A stretch of 64,000 bases of DNA from positions 2,294,001 through 2,358,000 of the forward strand of contig NC_064653.1 in the NCBI RefSeq assembly GCF_001723175.1, written 5' to 3'. Shown one piece after another: positions 44,237-57,343 of the stretch. Under the pieces are notes generated by a model that had not been told where the DNA came from, searched no databases, and worked only from the letters and a program-made list of their open reading frames with translations. Each line of letters begins with the position of its first letter. Positions within the stretch are counted from its first letter, which is position 1. The position numbers and the translations under genes are program-made. The DNA comes from Penicillium oxalicum (Eukaryota > Ascomycota > Eurotiomycetes > Eurotiales > Aspergillaceae).

Positions 44237-46341
44237 CATAGCTTTACTTTTTGATTCCAATCCACACATCAATCAAAATGTATACGAAGAGGATGGAGTA
44301 CTCGAAAAGTGAAAGTGACCCACTTTCTTTTTTTTGCCATTTGGGGCTTGCCGCTCTCCTGGTTGGGCGGAAACAACAGTAGTCCAGGCCGACAAAGCAA
44401 TAGTTTGGGCTCTCAATCGGAAGACACCTGCGTGAACCCAATAACTGGAGGGTATGTAGGGCTATGACGAACTCGCTTCAGATATGAGTAAATTGACTGA
44501 TTGTAGAAAGAATCCAATGAGTCGGATCCATTGATGGTGTATTTTGCCGTGATCGGGTATACTATATGTGGCTCGCAATATACACATTGAACTACGTATG
44601 CTCCAACATGAGGTTCACCAACTACCCCCAGGACGCAACCCGGTAGATAAATGTACATGTATCCATCCATGCATCTTGGACTTGACGGGGTCAACTTAAG
44701 TTTCTCGGGCAGCAAATGTCCCTTCCCACCTGCGTCTACGAGACTTATCCCATCACGACCCAGCGGATATGGAGGTATCTTCATCCACTCTGATCGATTG
44801 TTACTTGACTAGATCAACCCGGATACCGTATATATACGCAAATGGGATATAGAGATGCACCTTGTCCAAACCTATTGCTGGAGTCGGTCCCGTCAGTCGG
44901 GCTTTCAATCCACCACTGAGTAGGTACATAAACACCTTTGACACGCTCCCAGGCACATCGGCAGAGAAGATCACAGTGCCAGGCTTCCCGTCGTCGATAA
45001 GGTTCCTAGGCTATCAGATTGAGAATCCACAAGAACCTCATGACCTAATCCATGCTGTAGGCTCGCCCTTCATCTGATTACTGAACAATCTAGGACAGAA
45101 GCCGGATGGAAACCTATGATGGCCCAGAAAACCAGCCCAAGAGAAGTCACCAGACAGGCATTATGAACCTTTTATGCTCGCCCGTACATTGGCAGTTTCT
45201 AGATCACCGAGATCACGGGCATTGTCCAATATCTTTTCCATGAGATCTAGGTATCCAGATGGATATTTTGATGATTGGTAGGTAGGGAGATAGGTACCCA
45301 AGAACCTAACCTATACTGACATGTGATCCCACCAGACCGACGAGACAAGATATTAGCATATACTCTTCTCTGAAAAAAAAAGGAAACCCCCCCCCCCCCC
45401 CCAAATCAGCTTTGACTCGTCAATCCGCATCGATAATTTTCAAAATGACCGATTCCAAAGAATCATCTTCATAATACCGCCATCCAGATTGGTGCCACGC
45501 TGTACCCGAAATACACCAAGATGGCATCTTTCCCATCGGAAAAGACACATGAAGCTAGTACCGCCTACCTAATACAGCAAGCTGAGGAAGTTGATTATCA
45601 CGCTGGTTTGCAGGGCAAATCAGTCCACCGGCAAGTAGGTTCCATGAATCCGAGTGGGAATAAGCTCGGTACAGCTCTCAATGCTTGAAGCTTTGCTTAG
45701 CGAAAAGTGCAGGTATTAGAATGTCTTGTAGGTACCTAGTGTCCCACATTTGACTACTTATTCCCATTCAAGGGACAAGCCTGCTCTCATCTCTTCTGAA
45801 GGTTTCGATGAGATACCAGGCTTGATCTTCAATTCTACATGCTGAGAATGGCTTCGACTAACTCTACAATATAGCACCTACTTACCTATTAGTAGCTTGG
45901 GTACGTCGCTATAGACTTTTTCTGCCCGATAAGGCGGCTCCTCCTCTAGGCGTATGCCGGATGGGACGAGACTTGGAATCTGAGCCAGCTTCCGTGCGGT
46001 CTTGATCCAGTGCGCGTCAGTACTCAAGGCGCAGACCAGGCTTAGCATCGGTGGCGATATCGATTGACTTTGTCCGTTTGTTTCGAATTGGCTTGAGAAC
46101 AAGTCCGCCCTCCCCCCCTTCCCGCCGTAGATGGAAGGGTAAACAAAATTTGATAATTTTGCAAAGCTAGCCTGGCCAGACAGTCCAGCCCGCCAGGATC
46201 TTTCATCGTGGTGACAATGCTCAAATCGAATTTCAATTAGTGTATTTGCGTCTATCTGAATACCCCTCCTTTCTTTCCCCCCCAAACTAGATCAATCTCA
46301 AAACCCATACCGGGTACTTTCCAGTTTGCCTCAATTGCCAC
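44237..46341. other. Intergenic region with C16 run
   Basis: About 2.1 kb without a supported gene. It contains several GGTAGGTA/TACCTA-type words (about 45270-45310, 45725-45740), an A9 run at 45373-45381 and a run of 16 C at 45387-45402. The 135-codon minus-strand frame at 45878-46285 lies directly downstream of the histidine phosphatase gene and looks like translated 3' flank. Confidence 0.5.
45387..45402. repeat. Homopolymer run of 16 C
   Basis: Sixteen consecutive C close after an A9 run, in non-coding DNA. Confidence 0.95.
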
Positions 46342-47627
46342 CTAAACACCCGTCACCAGAGGCGTCGTGACGGGCGCAGCGCTGGACGGGCAGACACAGA
46401 CCGAGACGCTGGTCACGGGGGGCACCGTGCAATGCGGTTCAGTGGCCCACGCAATTGAAGTAGTGGTCGTAGGAGGGTCATTGACTTTTTTCTTCTCCGC
46501 CTTGACAAGGACAGGGATGACGGCGCCGGTGCTCAAACGGAATGAGCGATGGCCAACAACTCGCAAGATGGAGCTGATCTCACCCGAGTGGCTTGTCACA
46601 CTCACGAAGAAATGCTTCTTGCTGCTCGAGGAGAAGAAGACTTCCCCCAGAGCCTGGGCACTACGAGCATCTTGAGCCGCGCTGGTCTCCGAGGTGACTC
46701 CATTCCACAGCTCATCCTCGTCGGTGAAGTGCTTCTCGATATGCCATTTGGGGAAGAGCTTGTGAATATAACTCTTGCTGCGGCGGTGGTCACAAGTGTG
46801 GATGCTAATACCCTCGCGGAAAAGCTCCTTCACGACGGGCTTAAATTGTGCCGAGTCACGGGGGAAGTCCAACCCGGCAAAGGTATAGTTGGCAGTTTGG
46901 AGCGCGCGAGTGAGAGGCGAGACATAATAATCATCCGGAGTATGAATCTTTTGCTCTTCAATGAGCTTTTGCCAAAAGTCGTGGGCGGTGAGTGCCTGAT
47001 CGATGCCATTCGGAGTTAGGACCGCATCGCGCCAGGTCGCAGTGCTGTTTCCATTAAGCTCCGCCCAGTAGCACTGCAATTCGGAAAAGAAAAAGTGGAT
47101 GGGTGAGTAAAATGCACAATTGTCTTCTCAATCTGCTCGGTTGCAGGACCCAAAAAATTGTTATCAGCTTACATTCCAGGCAGGAGTGCCATAGTAGGAC
47201 TCGGCTGCGTTGTGGTAACCCTCGCCATGACGACCCAAGAAGAGGACCTTGTACTCGACATCATTGTCCGAGTCCCGATTCAGCTTCTCGACTTGATGAT
47301 AAAAGCGTTCCCACTGCGTAAGAGTCTTGTCGTTATAGTGGTTCTTCTTTTCATGATCAGCCGGATAGGTACGGTCGATAAGCCCAAAATTTACGGCAGT
47401 CTAAATGCCCCAAACGAGCGTGATGCATTAGTCTCTCATCCTCCGCAAGATGCGAGGGTCCTCTTCGAAAGGTAAGGGTTGTGTACAAAGTCAAAAGTAG
47501 ATGGATCCGTAGCTGCCTCGTCTTGCAGAAAGTATCCCGGCACAGTGGAGTACTCAATGATGGTGGATTTGGCTTGCGCCGAGGAGACCGCAGTCAACAG
47601 AGCCAAGCTCAAATTGGAAACCTTCAT
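46342..47627 (-). CDS. Secreted histidine-phosphatase-superfamily protein (phosphoglycerate mutase-like)
   Basis: Exons 47627..47487, 47400..47173 and 47073..46342 join in phase 0 to give 366 aa. The N-terminus is a signal peptide (MKVSNLSLALLTAVSSAQA), so I start at 47627 rather than at the in-frame Met at 47657. Exon 2 holds the catalytic LGRHGEGYHN with His105 as phosphohistidine. Exon 3 holds the second Arg region (SPLTRAL) and the second catalytic-site His285 (VTSHSGEI). This is the pattern of the fungal Pmu1-like branch of the superfamily. It should be a phosphatase of small phospho-compounds in the secretory pathway or outside the cell; the substrate is unknown. The C-terminus ends in a Ser/Thr/Pro/Val/Cys-rich tail that may be cell-wall or extracellular linker sequence. 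Confidence 0.92.
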
Positions 47628-48798
47628 GATGCAGATGATTTGGGCCTCAGGAGACAAAAATCGACTGCTTTCCAGATGAGACCTGGGATCAGCAGGATCT
47701 TAGCTTCTTATATTGCGCTGCAATCCAGTTCGCGCTGGAATCGGGAAACGAGCTGCATCATGCCAGACACGACTAAGTCTCTCCGCGGGCGGAGGTGTGG
47801 AGAGTGGAGACTTTTAGCGGCGAGAGAGGAGCGCATGGAAGCGAAGCGGAAGGGAGGCGGAGAAGCCAGGGCCAACGGGATCGGGCACGTGGCACGACAT
47901 CAACCTTCGGGATAATTTTCAGTTGGTCACTCATCATCCAGGAAGTAAATAATTTTCCGGATCGTGGCCGAAGCTAGTGATTTAGTTGATAGTCAAGCAG
48001 GAACGTCCCATTCGCCTTCGGCTGATGGAGAGTCGCTACCGAAGCCGAGCAGTCGTCCAGATCCGACCAAGTCAAGCCTCAAAAGCGTTTCCTGCAGAGT
48101 CCTGGATCACCGATGGCTCGGTACGAACCACATTTTTTTTTACACTGTGTACAGGCCGCTTGAGCGCTTGGGACGGAGCAAGCGCAATGATGAGACGGCG
48201 AATCATCGCGAGACCATGCCGATTCAGTGAACCCTAAGACCAGCGTTGAAGAAATCCGGTTGAAAGAAAAGGGAGGAAAGAATTAGTTGTGTGACAGTAG
48301 GTACATATCAAGGTGAGATGTTCAAGTGCTGTGAAATATGCAAGGTGTCGATCCCGGGGAGTTAAAGAGCCCTGCTGGGAGACAATATTGGACGGGAAAA
48401 GCAACCACATACAAAAGAAGAAAGTGCTTGAATAGATGACAAGAAAAAGGGGAACAAGACCCGGGAGCAAAGACGGCTCGAAAGGCAGAAAACGTTATGT
48501 CAAACACCAAAATAGCATATATAACCATACCCATAAAGAAGATGCATATGACGCTCCAACACGATATAAACACCAGTGAAACAACCCTGGAATGACCCAT
48601 AGACAGATGAGTGGAAAACAAGCAATGTAGAGAGAGACCATCAAAAGCGACCGCGGGTTTCCTGCGCGAGTGGGGATGTGAGAGCACAGGCTAACTCTCG
48701 ACCACACGAACCGAAGAGATACCCACAGTGCGAATCGCAAGCAACGAGGGGAGCATCGACGCCAGTAATGAAAGAGACCATGACTGGTCGAGACCCTG
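47628..48798. other. Intergenic region between the histidine phosphatase and homeobox genes
   Basis: About 1.2 kb. It should contain the phosphatase promoter (near 47628) and the long 3' flank of the homeobox gene (near 48798). No supported gene is seen. Confidence 0.5.
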
Positions 48799-51005
48799 TT
48801 AAGACGAAAACTGACCCGAGGAAGGATTGCTTGTCATGGCAAAGGGTCGCATGGGCATCTTATAGCCAGCATGTTGGGGTGCCATGCGAGTATCATGCTG
48901 CTGGTATTCAGGCATCATGAAGCTATGGTGCTTTCCTGTGCTGGAATCGACCGAGCCCGCAAGGTCCGTGTCATCGATAGAGTAGATCAGAGACGGTGAC
49001 GCAGAGGCAGTATCCATCCTGAAGCTGTGTCCAGGATGATCGGCTGCCGCATCGAAGCCGGCGGGCGAGGCTGAGTTCGAAGCAGGCACCGACAGACCAC
49101 TTGTGAACTCTGGTGAAGAGATAGATCCGGTATCTACCCAGCTTCGAGCGGTCAAGGGCATGGTGTCGCAATTCATATACTCGGGAAACGCAGAGACGTG
49201 GGCTGGTGCGGACATTGGTGGAGCGATATTCTGATAGGCAAATGGAGAATAGATATCGAGGGGGGTCGCCGGCGGAGACGCGAGGTTGATTTGCATGGGC
49301 TGAGAAGTGGGGAAGAAGTTTGTCCGCGAGTGAGCCGACACACAGTAACTGCTATCCGTTGGTGACGCGGGCAAGAAGTGCTGGAAGTCTTGAGGGGTCA
49401 AGGGAGTGGGTGGAGCCAAGCTTGCCGCAGACACAGACGGACGCAGCATATCAGCTTTGCTGGCCTTCATTGATCCCGACTCGGCAAAGGTGAAGTTGAG
49501 AGGAGAGCGCTGAGCCGCAGAGGACTTTCGCACCCCGGCGTATCGAGTATTCAGGCATTGCGCCGACTTGGTGTGTCTCATCGAGTGGCCAGCACCGAGA
49601 GAGCCCGCGGCGCGGCCCGTGGGGGACAGGGATGACATGGACGTTGAAGGGTTCAAAGTGCGAGAGGGGGCGGTGCCAATGGCTGCCGGGCGGGGGCGTT
49701 TGCGTCGTGCAGCAAGGTCAAGCTCCTTGCCAGATTCCCCCCAAGATGCGCCAGCGGCATTCGTTGAAGACTGCGGCATCCCAGAATCACCCGTGTGAAT
49801 CCCAATCCCTCCCAGGATGGTGAGGGCGTCTACCGACTCACGTCTCGTGATCGAGATTTCTGGGGTTTGAATTGTGCCTGGATACTGCATATCGGTAAAA
49901 CCGAGGCTAGCATGCTCCGGGAGCTGCCCGTGAGAAGGCTCTGGCCAGTCCTCCCCCGGTGAGGCATACTGCATTCCCGTGAAGCCATCCATGTCCACTG
50001 GCATGGACCGCGGTGCCTCGGAGAGTCTGTGAGTAGCCCTGGTCTCGGCTTGACCTTGCGTGGAATGCCAAGATGCGCACTCTTTCTGGTCTACCGACCC
50101 TGAGTAGCCAGTAGCGTAGGGTGTCTGGGATCGGCTCTCCTGGGACTTGGGAATCTGCATAGGTGGGCCCATGGCGGCAGGCGACTCGGACTGTTCTTTT
50201 CGGGTCGACTCTGCCTTGCTCTCCTTCCGCCCAGTGAAACGGTCCCGCGCAGCGCAGGCGGCATTCAACGCTCGCTGCAGCGAGGCTAATGTTGCCTCCC
50301 TCGCGGTCTCGCTCTTGGTTTTCTGGTGCTTTCTCGTCTTGCCATCCTCCTTCTTGGGCTCTGATGTTGACGCATTTATCGTGGTGTCGGAGTCTTCTGC
50401 TTGGGGGGTCGATGACCCCTCGGACCCTTCCTGATCAGCAGGCTGTCGGGACTCTGTCGATCGATCAACCGCGTCAGATTTCTGTCGGACTGCCTCTTCC
50501 GCTTCCGCTTTCGCCTTTTGCATTTTCTCGTATTCCTCCTGGCGTTTTTGTTGCTTGGCCTTGGCGCGCCGATTCTGAAACCAGTTCTAGAAAAAAAAGA
50601 AAGTTGTTCAGTCAAACAGGTTCTCATAGAAACTCACGCGCAGAGAAGACCGATCTGGGCATGACATACTGCAACTCGTGGCAGACTCAGGTTGGTCTGC
50701 GCCGCCAATTGTCGCTTGACATTGCTACTCGGCTTGGGGTGGGCCTGAAACTGCGCCTCCAACGTCTCGACTTGCTCCTTGGTTAAACGAGGGCGAGAGA
50801 GGTTCTCTGCGTATTCATCGTAGTCCATCATAGGCTGGTGGTAGTAGTCGAGCATCTCCATTGGAGGGTGAGGGTAGAGGTAGCCATCCATTGGATGGTG
50901 GTGCATCATGGGCGGTGGAATCATGTTCGGGTCATAGGCCATTGGGTGATCCATGGGCACACCAGGGTGAGCCTGGTAATTCCATGAGGGATGGACGTAG
51001 CTCAT
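48799..51005 (-). CDS. Homeobox transcription factor, Htf1/MoHox2/HbxA-like
   Basis: Exons 51005..50670 and 50586..48799, with an 83-bp intron splitting the homeodomain between ...LPRVA and NWFQNRR..., give 707 aa. The N-terminus is rich in Met, His, Pro and Tyr. The homeodomain spans about residues 68-128: it begins SRPRLTKEQVETLEAQF, and the third helix carries the hallmark WFQNRRAKAKQQKRQ. It lacks the three-residue TALE insertion. The long C-terminal half is Ser/Pro/Ala-rich and disordered, probably for activation. The start at 51005 is the Met before SYVHPSWNY; an upstream Met at 51029 is possible. Proteins of this type (Fusarium/Magnaporthe Htf1-Hox2, Aspergillus HbxA) control phialide formation and conidiation and, in some species, secondary metabolism. 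Assignment to that subgroup rests on the homeodomain only. Confidence 0.9.
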
Positions 51006-54000
51006 GGCGAAGAAGAAGGAATGTTTCAAGTGAGAGAGAGAGAGAGGGAAGGTGAGAGAAAGAGAAAACGAAGGACGTGCGAAGCGACGAAAAGGTACGA
51101 TGCGTATAGAGTTGGAGAAGAATTGACAGATGCGTCAGGGAACGAGAGTGACTGCACGAGGATAGACAAGCAAATAGCGAGGAAGAACGGCAGACTATCT
51201 CATGAATGGCGCGAAAGGTGTGATGCGCGGCGAGCAAACAAGGAATGTGGTTGGTGGTTGGTCCGAAAAAAAAAGAAACGGTGAGGTCGAGTTGAGGGCA
51301 TACAACACTAGATTAAGGAGAGACGGGAGCCCCAAAGAAGAGTCAGGGCACTTGAAACAGTCGAATGCGAAGTTAGTAAAGAATGTGGAGGGATGATCCC
51401 AAGAAAAAAGAAAAAAGGAGTGTGGAGCGATTGACAATGAGGGGAGAGAGAGAGAGAAAGAAAGAAGAGAGACTTAGATGAAGGAGGAGAGAGATGCGCG
51501 CTCAACGAGGGCAGCGATGGAGATGCGATCGGACAGCATCCAACAGCCGTCGACCGTCGTAAGAGGGTCCGGCGGTGCCTGTCGGCTCGGTGTGGTTTGT
51601 GCATCGTATGGGTAGGGGCGGTACTGAAAGTCCCGAATCTCGTACTGCAAAAGGCTACCACACCGTAACCCGCCAGGCTACAGCAAGGACTTTGAGATCT
51701 ACCAATACGGGGACCATGGCTCATTGCCTATTGCCTATTGTCTATTGCCATTGCTCCTTTTCTCATTGCCCATTACCCTGCACCGCCGACCAAACCACTC
51801 CCACCGCGAGTCACTGATACATATTATTACCGTCCGTACTGTACGTGGCCCGTCTACGCCCCACCGTCCGAATACAGGCCAGCTCCAAGTTCCTTTTGTA
51901 ATTCCGACAAGCCACAGGCCAAGGGCCAGCCTTAGACTGGGGAAGCTGCAATACCGATCTGGTACTCGGATCAGGTACCCATCCCTGTATTTTCATTTGA
52001 CGCCGGGTGGTCCGGGGGATTCGGGAGAGCTCAGGCTAGCGTACCGAACCATCGCATCAAAAGGTAACCCCAAGCGATGGAGGTCTCTACCAGTGGTACC
52101 TGCACAGGGCACCGCACTGCACACTTCCACAGTGGCCCAGCCTGTTCTGGGCGAGTATCTCACAACTACTGTACCAGTTCTTTTTCTTTTCTTTTCTTTT
52201 CTTTTGGCTCTTCATTACTTCCTGACACTCTAATTTGCATTTCAATGTTCACACTGGCTAGCAACTCCTTTTCAACTCACATCCTGTTGCTACGAGGGGC
52301 CTCGGTCGTTGGAGAACACTGATGACTCCTAGTCTCATCAGTCGAGACGGGCTTGGAACCGTCGGTCCGTTTGAGAGTTGTATTCTTGAATGAAGGACTT
52401 CATGAAAATGAAACTTTCCAAAAATTGACAGTCAAAACCTTTTGTGGATCATAGGATTTCTCTTCCGAGGACTTTCACTTCCTACTGCCCTTTTTCTTTT
52501 TTTTTCTCTCCCTCAATGACCCACTATACGTCTCGCACAGGTCATTTTGCATGCGCCTCCTTATTCCCCCCTCCCCTCCAGCCGCTGGCGCCAGATGCTG
52601 GCGTTCACGACCAGACGGAATTCCCAATGAGGCGCTCGAGCTTCTCGAGCGGCACGGGGTCCAGGGATCGCCTCCAATCACAAGTCATAATGTTTGGAAC
52701 GCCCCACATTAGGACGTGTCAATTTGTCCGGGCAAGACGTAGGCATTGCGTTGTGCCTTTCCACTTTTTTTTTTTCTCTCTCAACAGTGTGACGAACGAT
52801 GATAAGCAGTATCGTCAAGAGGAAACAACATGGTTAGACAAAAAAAAATAAGGATCACTAATAATAGCCCCAACCAGCTTGTCTTTCCCATGGTCAGTGG
52901 CAAATGGCCGTAATTCCCATCGCACTCTTGCGGATCACGGACTTGAAACGACTAAGTCTCTGTACCAAATGGAGGGAAAGGCTGAGTCTCCGAAATAGAC
53001 CCTTATCCCCACTTCCCTTTTCGTGGTGCAAGCGTGCAGTGCTGAGTGCTGCAGTCTCTGTACCACTCGGGCGGATTGAGGTTTCTAGGGGTGGCGGCAA
53101 AGCCGCCAGTTGTACCGACCGCACCAGCCTGCAGTGTGCCCTGCAGCTCCGTACAAATGTACGGTACAGGAACACTGTACGTGGGCTCAATGCCGCGCGA
53201 TTTGCTGGATGATGAACTCAATGAATTCCGCATCGCAACGGGACTACCGACGTCCATGAATTCTGCGTGACCGCGGTATCTCCACCCTTCTCTGATCTTC
53301 AAGGGAATCACAGCAAGGGCTCGATGTGGGCCTTTCATGATGAGAAACAGACGAGTCTGCTGGACCATGAAGCATGGTCTCGGCTTCTATCGCAGCATCC
53401 AATTCTTCACCTGTCCGCATGTGCTAGTGTCTCGAATTTTTTCTTCATGAGGGGACTCGGTGCTCCAGATTGATTGACTGCAGCGTCAAGACCCTTAATC
53501 CCTTCACCGAGGTAGTGCTTCGCCCCGATGCAAGTGGCATATGGATTTACGCATCCGATGAATCGGTGATGATATTTCGTGACCTCCAGGGACAGATGGA
53601 CAGATAGGCATCGTCGTACGCTGAGATGGCTGTGCTAGCGCCAATCAACACCGATCGGCCACCGCCTCAGATCAAGCTTGAGATCCACTATGATGCCGGA
53701 CTCCTGGTAAAAATGCGAGTGCCTTTAGTACCACGACCTAGTGACCCACTGTTCAGTGCTTTTGAATTGACCCGAGAGGCGCAAGGCGCCGACTGTCCTG
53801 GGGGTCGCATTTGGAAGGTCTCGATCCGCCGGACACGATTCTTTGGGATAATCGGCCGGCACAAAACGAGTCAACATGCTTGATAGGATGAACATTTAGA
53901 ACAATCACAAGGGACAAAAGAAAAATAAAAACGGGCTTCGTACTGTACACAATCATTGCAAGGCAGACCGGCAAACCCGTCATCCCAAGTTCTGAAAAGA

Positions 54001-57000
54001 GCATAACCCCCACTTCGAAAGGGGGCTTGGCGTCTGTTGACTCCTGTTTTGGACACAGACTCGATTTTCGGGCACTTGCACTGTGCCAATGCGGTGACTT
54101 GCACCGCATTGTAGTCAGGCACCAAACTCAAAGAGGGCAAAACGAAGTTTTGTTCCGTGGTTCCAAGGTGGAGGCACGATAGCATTGACGGGTAGCGTCC
54201 CGCGAATTTCTCCGCGCTTCATGTTCCAATTCGCGCGTATGGTCATGTTGCTTCGGATCATACAGACCGACCACAAGAACAACACACTTGAGATCAATGT
54301 ACATCATACAAATGGTGTATCATGCAGGGACTGCCGAGGTCTTGGAAAATGCCCTCCGGTCGGCCTGTCAGCATGGAAGGGTGAGCAGCATGAGGTGAAA
54401 CGACGAGTGTTCTGTACAGAGTCCTCTTGACGTGGGAGCATGTTTCTACAGTACTTTCTGGGAGAGTCGGGGCTTCAAAAATTTCAACCTTGCTTCCAAT
54501 CGACGAATTAGCCGGGTGTCTGACAGTTCCTGCATTAGCTCGCTTGAGATTTGGGTGCTTTTCCGAAAGAGGTCTAGAGCGATCGCAGGGAGTGGCGGGT
54601 GTGCAATCACGCGTCGGAATCAAGCGTTCGACGGTCCCAATCTGGCAGTCTTTCAAGCAACAGGTGGATGACAGCGTGGGCTGCCATGCCGGACAATGTA
54701 CATAACTATGTACAATCATACATTGTGCATAGGTGCCTTTGTACCAAGTACGACTAAACTATTCACCAGTGCACTCGATACTCCCGGTCAAGTCGCTGGA
54801 ATTGATTATTCTCTTCCGAGAACTTACGACTACGGTGTTATGCGTATGGTCAATTATCCATAGGACCAAATCTACTCATGTATGCTGTGTAAGACCTACT
54901 ACCATATGACAGTAGTATGTATGGTTTTATCCGAATATGGCAATCCTGTTTTCAAGCACGGCACAGGACGCGAGACGAGTAACAACTACAAATGGCTGTG
55001 CAGACGATCTTCATGACCCCAAGGAGAGAATGACAGATTTTCCAGCCTGGCTCATGCAGTATTCGGATCCGCCATAAGCACTTGTATCGGTACCACAAGA
55101 GCACCATTCCCACTCATAGTGAGCCCAACACTGAAGAATTAGCTGAAGGTCGCGACGCCTGGGCATCACTTGAGCCGGATGCCGTCAAACACACCGACGT
55201 GTCACTACAGGATTAACTCTGGAGGTGCTATGCAGGAGCAAGGTAACCTTCATCTGATCGCAGATTGTGAAGTGATGCGACCATTCAGCGTCACGCTAGA
55301 GGACTTGAAATGCCTATCCGGTACTGAATCCACGTGATGGGCCGTCGGCGATCACCACCCACGGAATGGGCAAAGCCTGGAGAGGTTTTTCTCCCTCTCC
55401 CCACTGCAAATGTCGTCACAACGGCATCGTGAGACACACTATTGGAATCTGACAGCGACCTTTCTTGGGGGCTCTGAAGAGACGACTCGAATCTGACAGC
55501 GTCTCCATTCAGCGCCCTGGGCCCCACGATAGCTTCAAGGTGGCTTGCGTCACGTGAAGTCCGTGGATCCATGCGCCAAGACGAACTAAACATCAATAGT
55601 CGACCGATCCCGTCGATCCCTCCGAATCCCTTAAGTTTTTGCATGTCCTTTCGGCTTTATCACCCTGGCCAAGAGGAGCTGGGTTCTCGATCTCTACCCA
55701 CATCAAAGGCAGAAAATCTACCAAAATCCCCCTTTCCCCTCCCTATCCCTGCCCTTCATGCCGGCAATCCACGAAGGCGTAGAGCCGGCTGAGGATGGGA
55801 CCAGGCCAATGCACCTGGTGACGTGCTTATCCCCCTACAAGTTTCCGCAAGGCGTGATATCCCGGGGGTATGGGTGACTTTGGTCACCACAGCGCTAAAT
55901 TCCCGAGCAAGAGAGGCTTCATGCATTGTGGATCACCGGGTGGGCGCCTTGGGTTTTGGAAGCCCCTGCCATTGCGATCGCCTCTCCTCATTCAGACTGT
56001 TGGAGTCGTCATTGAGGAGTGATGGTCTAGGTTCATTGCTATCTTCGCCCTGTCGTTCAAAAGATGATCGACACAGGGCTCGATCTTGGGGTGCGGAGTA
56101 CTCCCCGGTGGTCCGGATTCGCGGATCCCGAAATACCTTTGTGATTGACGTACAGTAGCTCTACTGGGGCCCTCATAGGATCATTCCCCGATGGTCTTTG
56201 CAGTCACCTAGAAAGAGGCATAAGATGCCATCCACATGCGGAAGTGATAGATCTACGGGTCCCAGAGGGTTGAAAGCATGACTCGAATGTGTAAAAAAGA
56301 AAAAGAGATCGACAGACGCTCCGTCCATGCGACTCGAGGGCTCACTGCCCTTCATGTCCAAGTCGTTGAGAACGTTGGCAGCTGCGACGATTGTCGTAAG
56401 CACGCCACAGGGATCTAGACCGACAAAGTACGGGTACCTTGGTGGAGTTATTTGGAATTGCTGCCCCGAGGGAACAATCCGATTCTCCAAACGTGTTCAG
56501 TTTCCGCTAATGACCGGATCCTTCGACGCGTGCACCGGTAGCTTGGAATTGACAGGGTACTAGCCATCGGTCTCATGTGAATGACCAAATCTGGAAATTC
56601 GAAGACGAGAGTAGTATATGTAGGTATCTATCAAGGGGTACACCAGGACGGCATCTGCTATCCGTCACCCTGTCAAAGGCATTAGGAGTTATTTACCAAA
56701 GTTGAGTCACTTGAGAGCTAAAATTGCAACATCCAGGCTACTCCGGCGCCGAGCAGGTCAACTGTATACGGAGATTGTACAAAATGGGCGCTGGACTTCC
56801 ATATCCCGAAACCACGAGGATCTGCTCGGAAGAATGGGATCTACAAGTCGCACGGTCTCAGGTGGCGCTAGCAGGTCAATGCTGTCACAAAGAACGTGGC
56901 AAAACCCTCCGAAGAGAGACAGGGTATTTTGGGGGCCGACGATCAATCAATGTCAAAGGGCTTTGTTGGCTTAGCCGTTGGGATACGGAGTGCCCAGGTC

Positions 57001-57246
57001 TCCATCGAGCTGAGTGTCAGTTGATGTATACGACCGCCCCAAATCCTGCCCGCCACGTTCGACGATTCAGAAACAATCATATGGACCGAGCAAGCGACAA
57101 GCACAATCTCAGTTCACCTTGGGCCTCAATTCCCTTGGCAGCCGGGATTTTCCGCAAGTTGGGAAGCGTTCATACAGTAGTCAGGTGAATGTCGATCCCT
57201 TTAGGCTCGGTAGTTCTACAGAACTTTACACACTACCCGGGTGACA

Positions 57247-57343
<97 letters not shown>

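Noticed and set aside
45878..46285. 135-codon frame (-) downstream of the histidine phosphatase
   Set aside because: Likely 3' flank; no conserved features.
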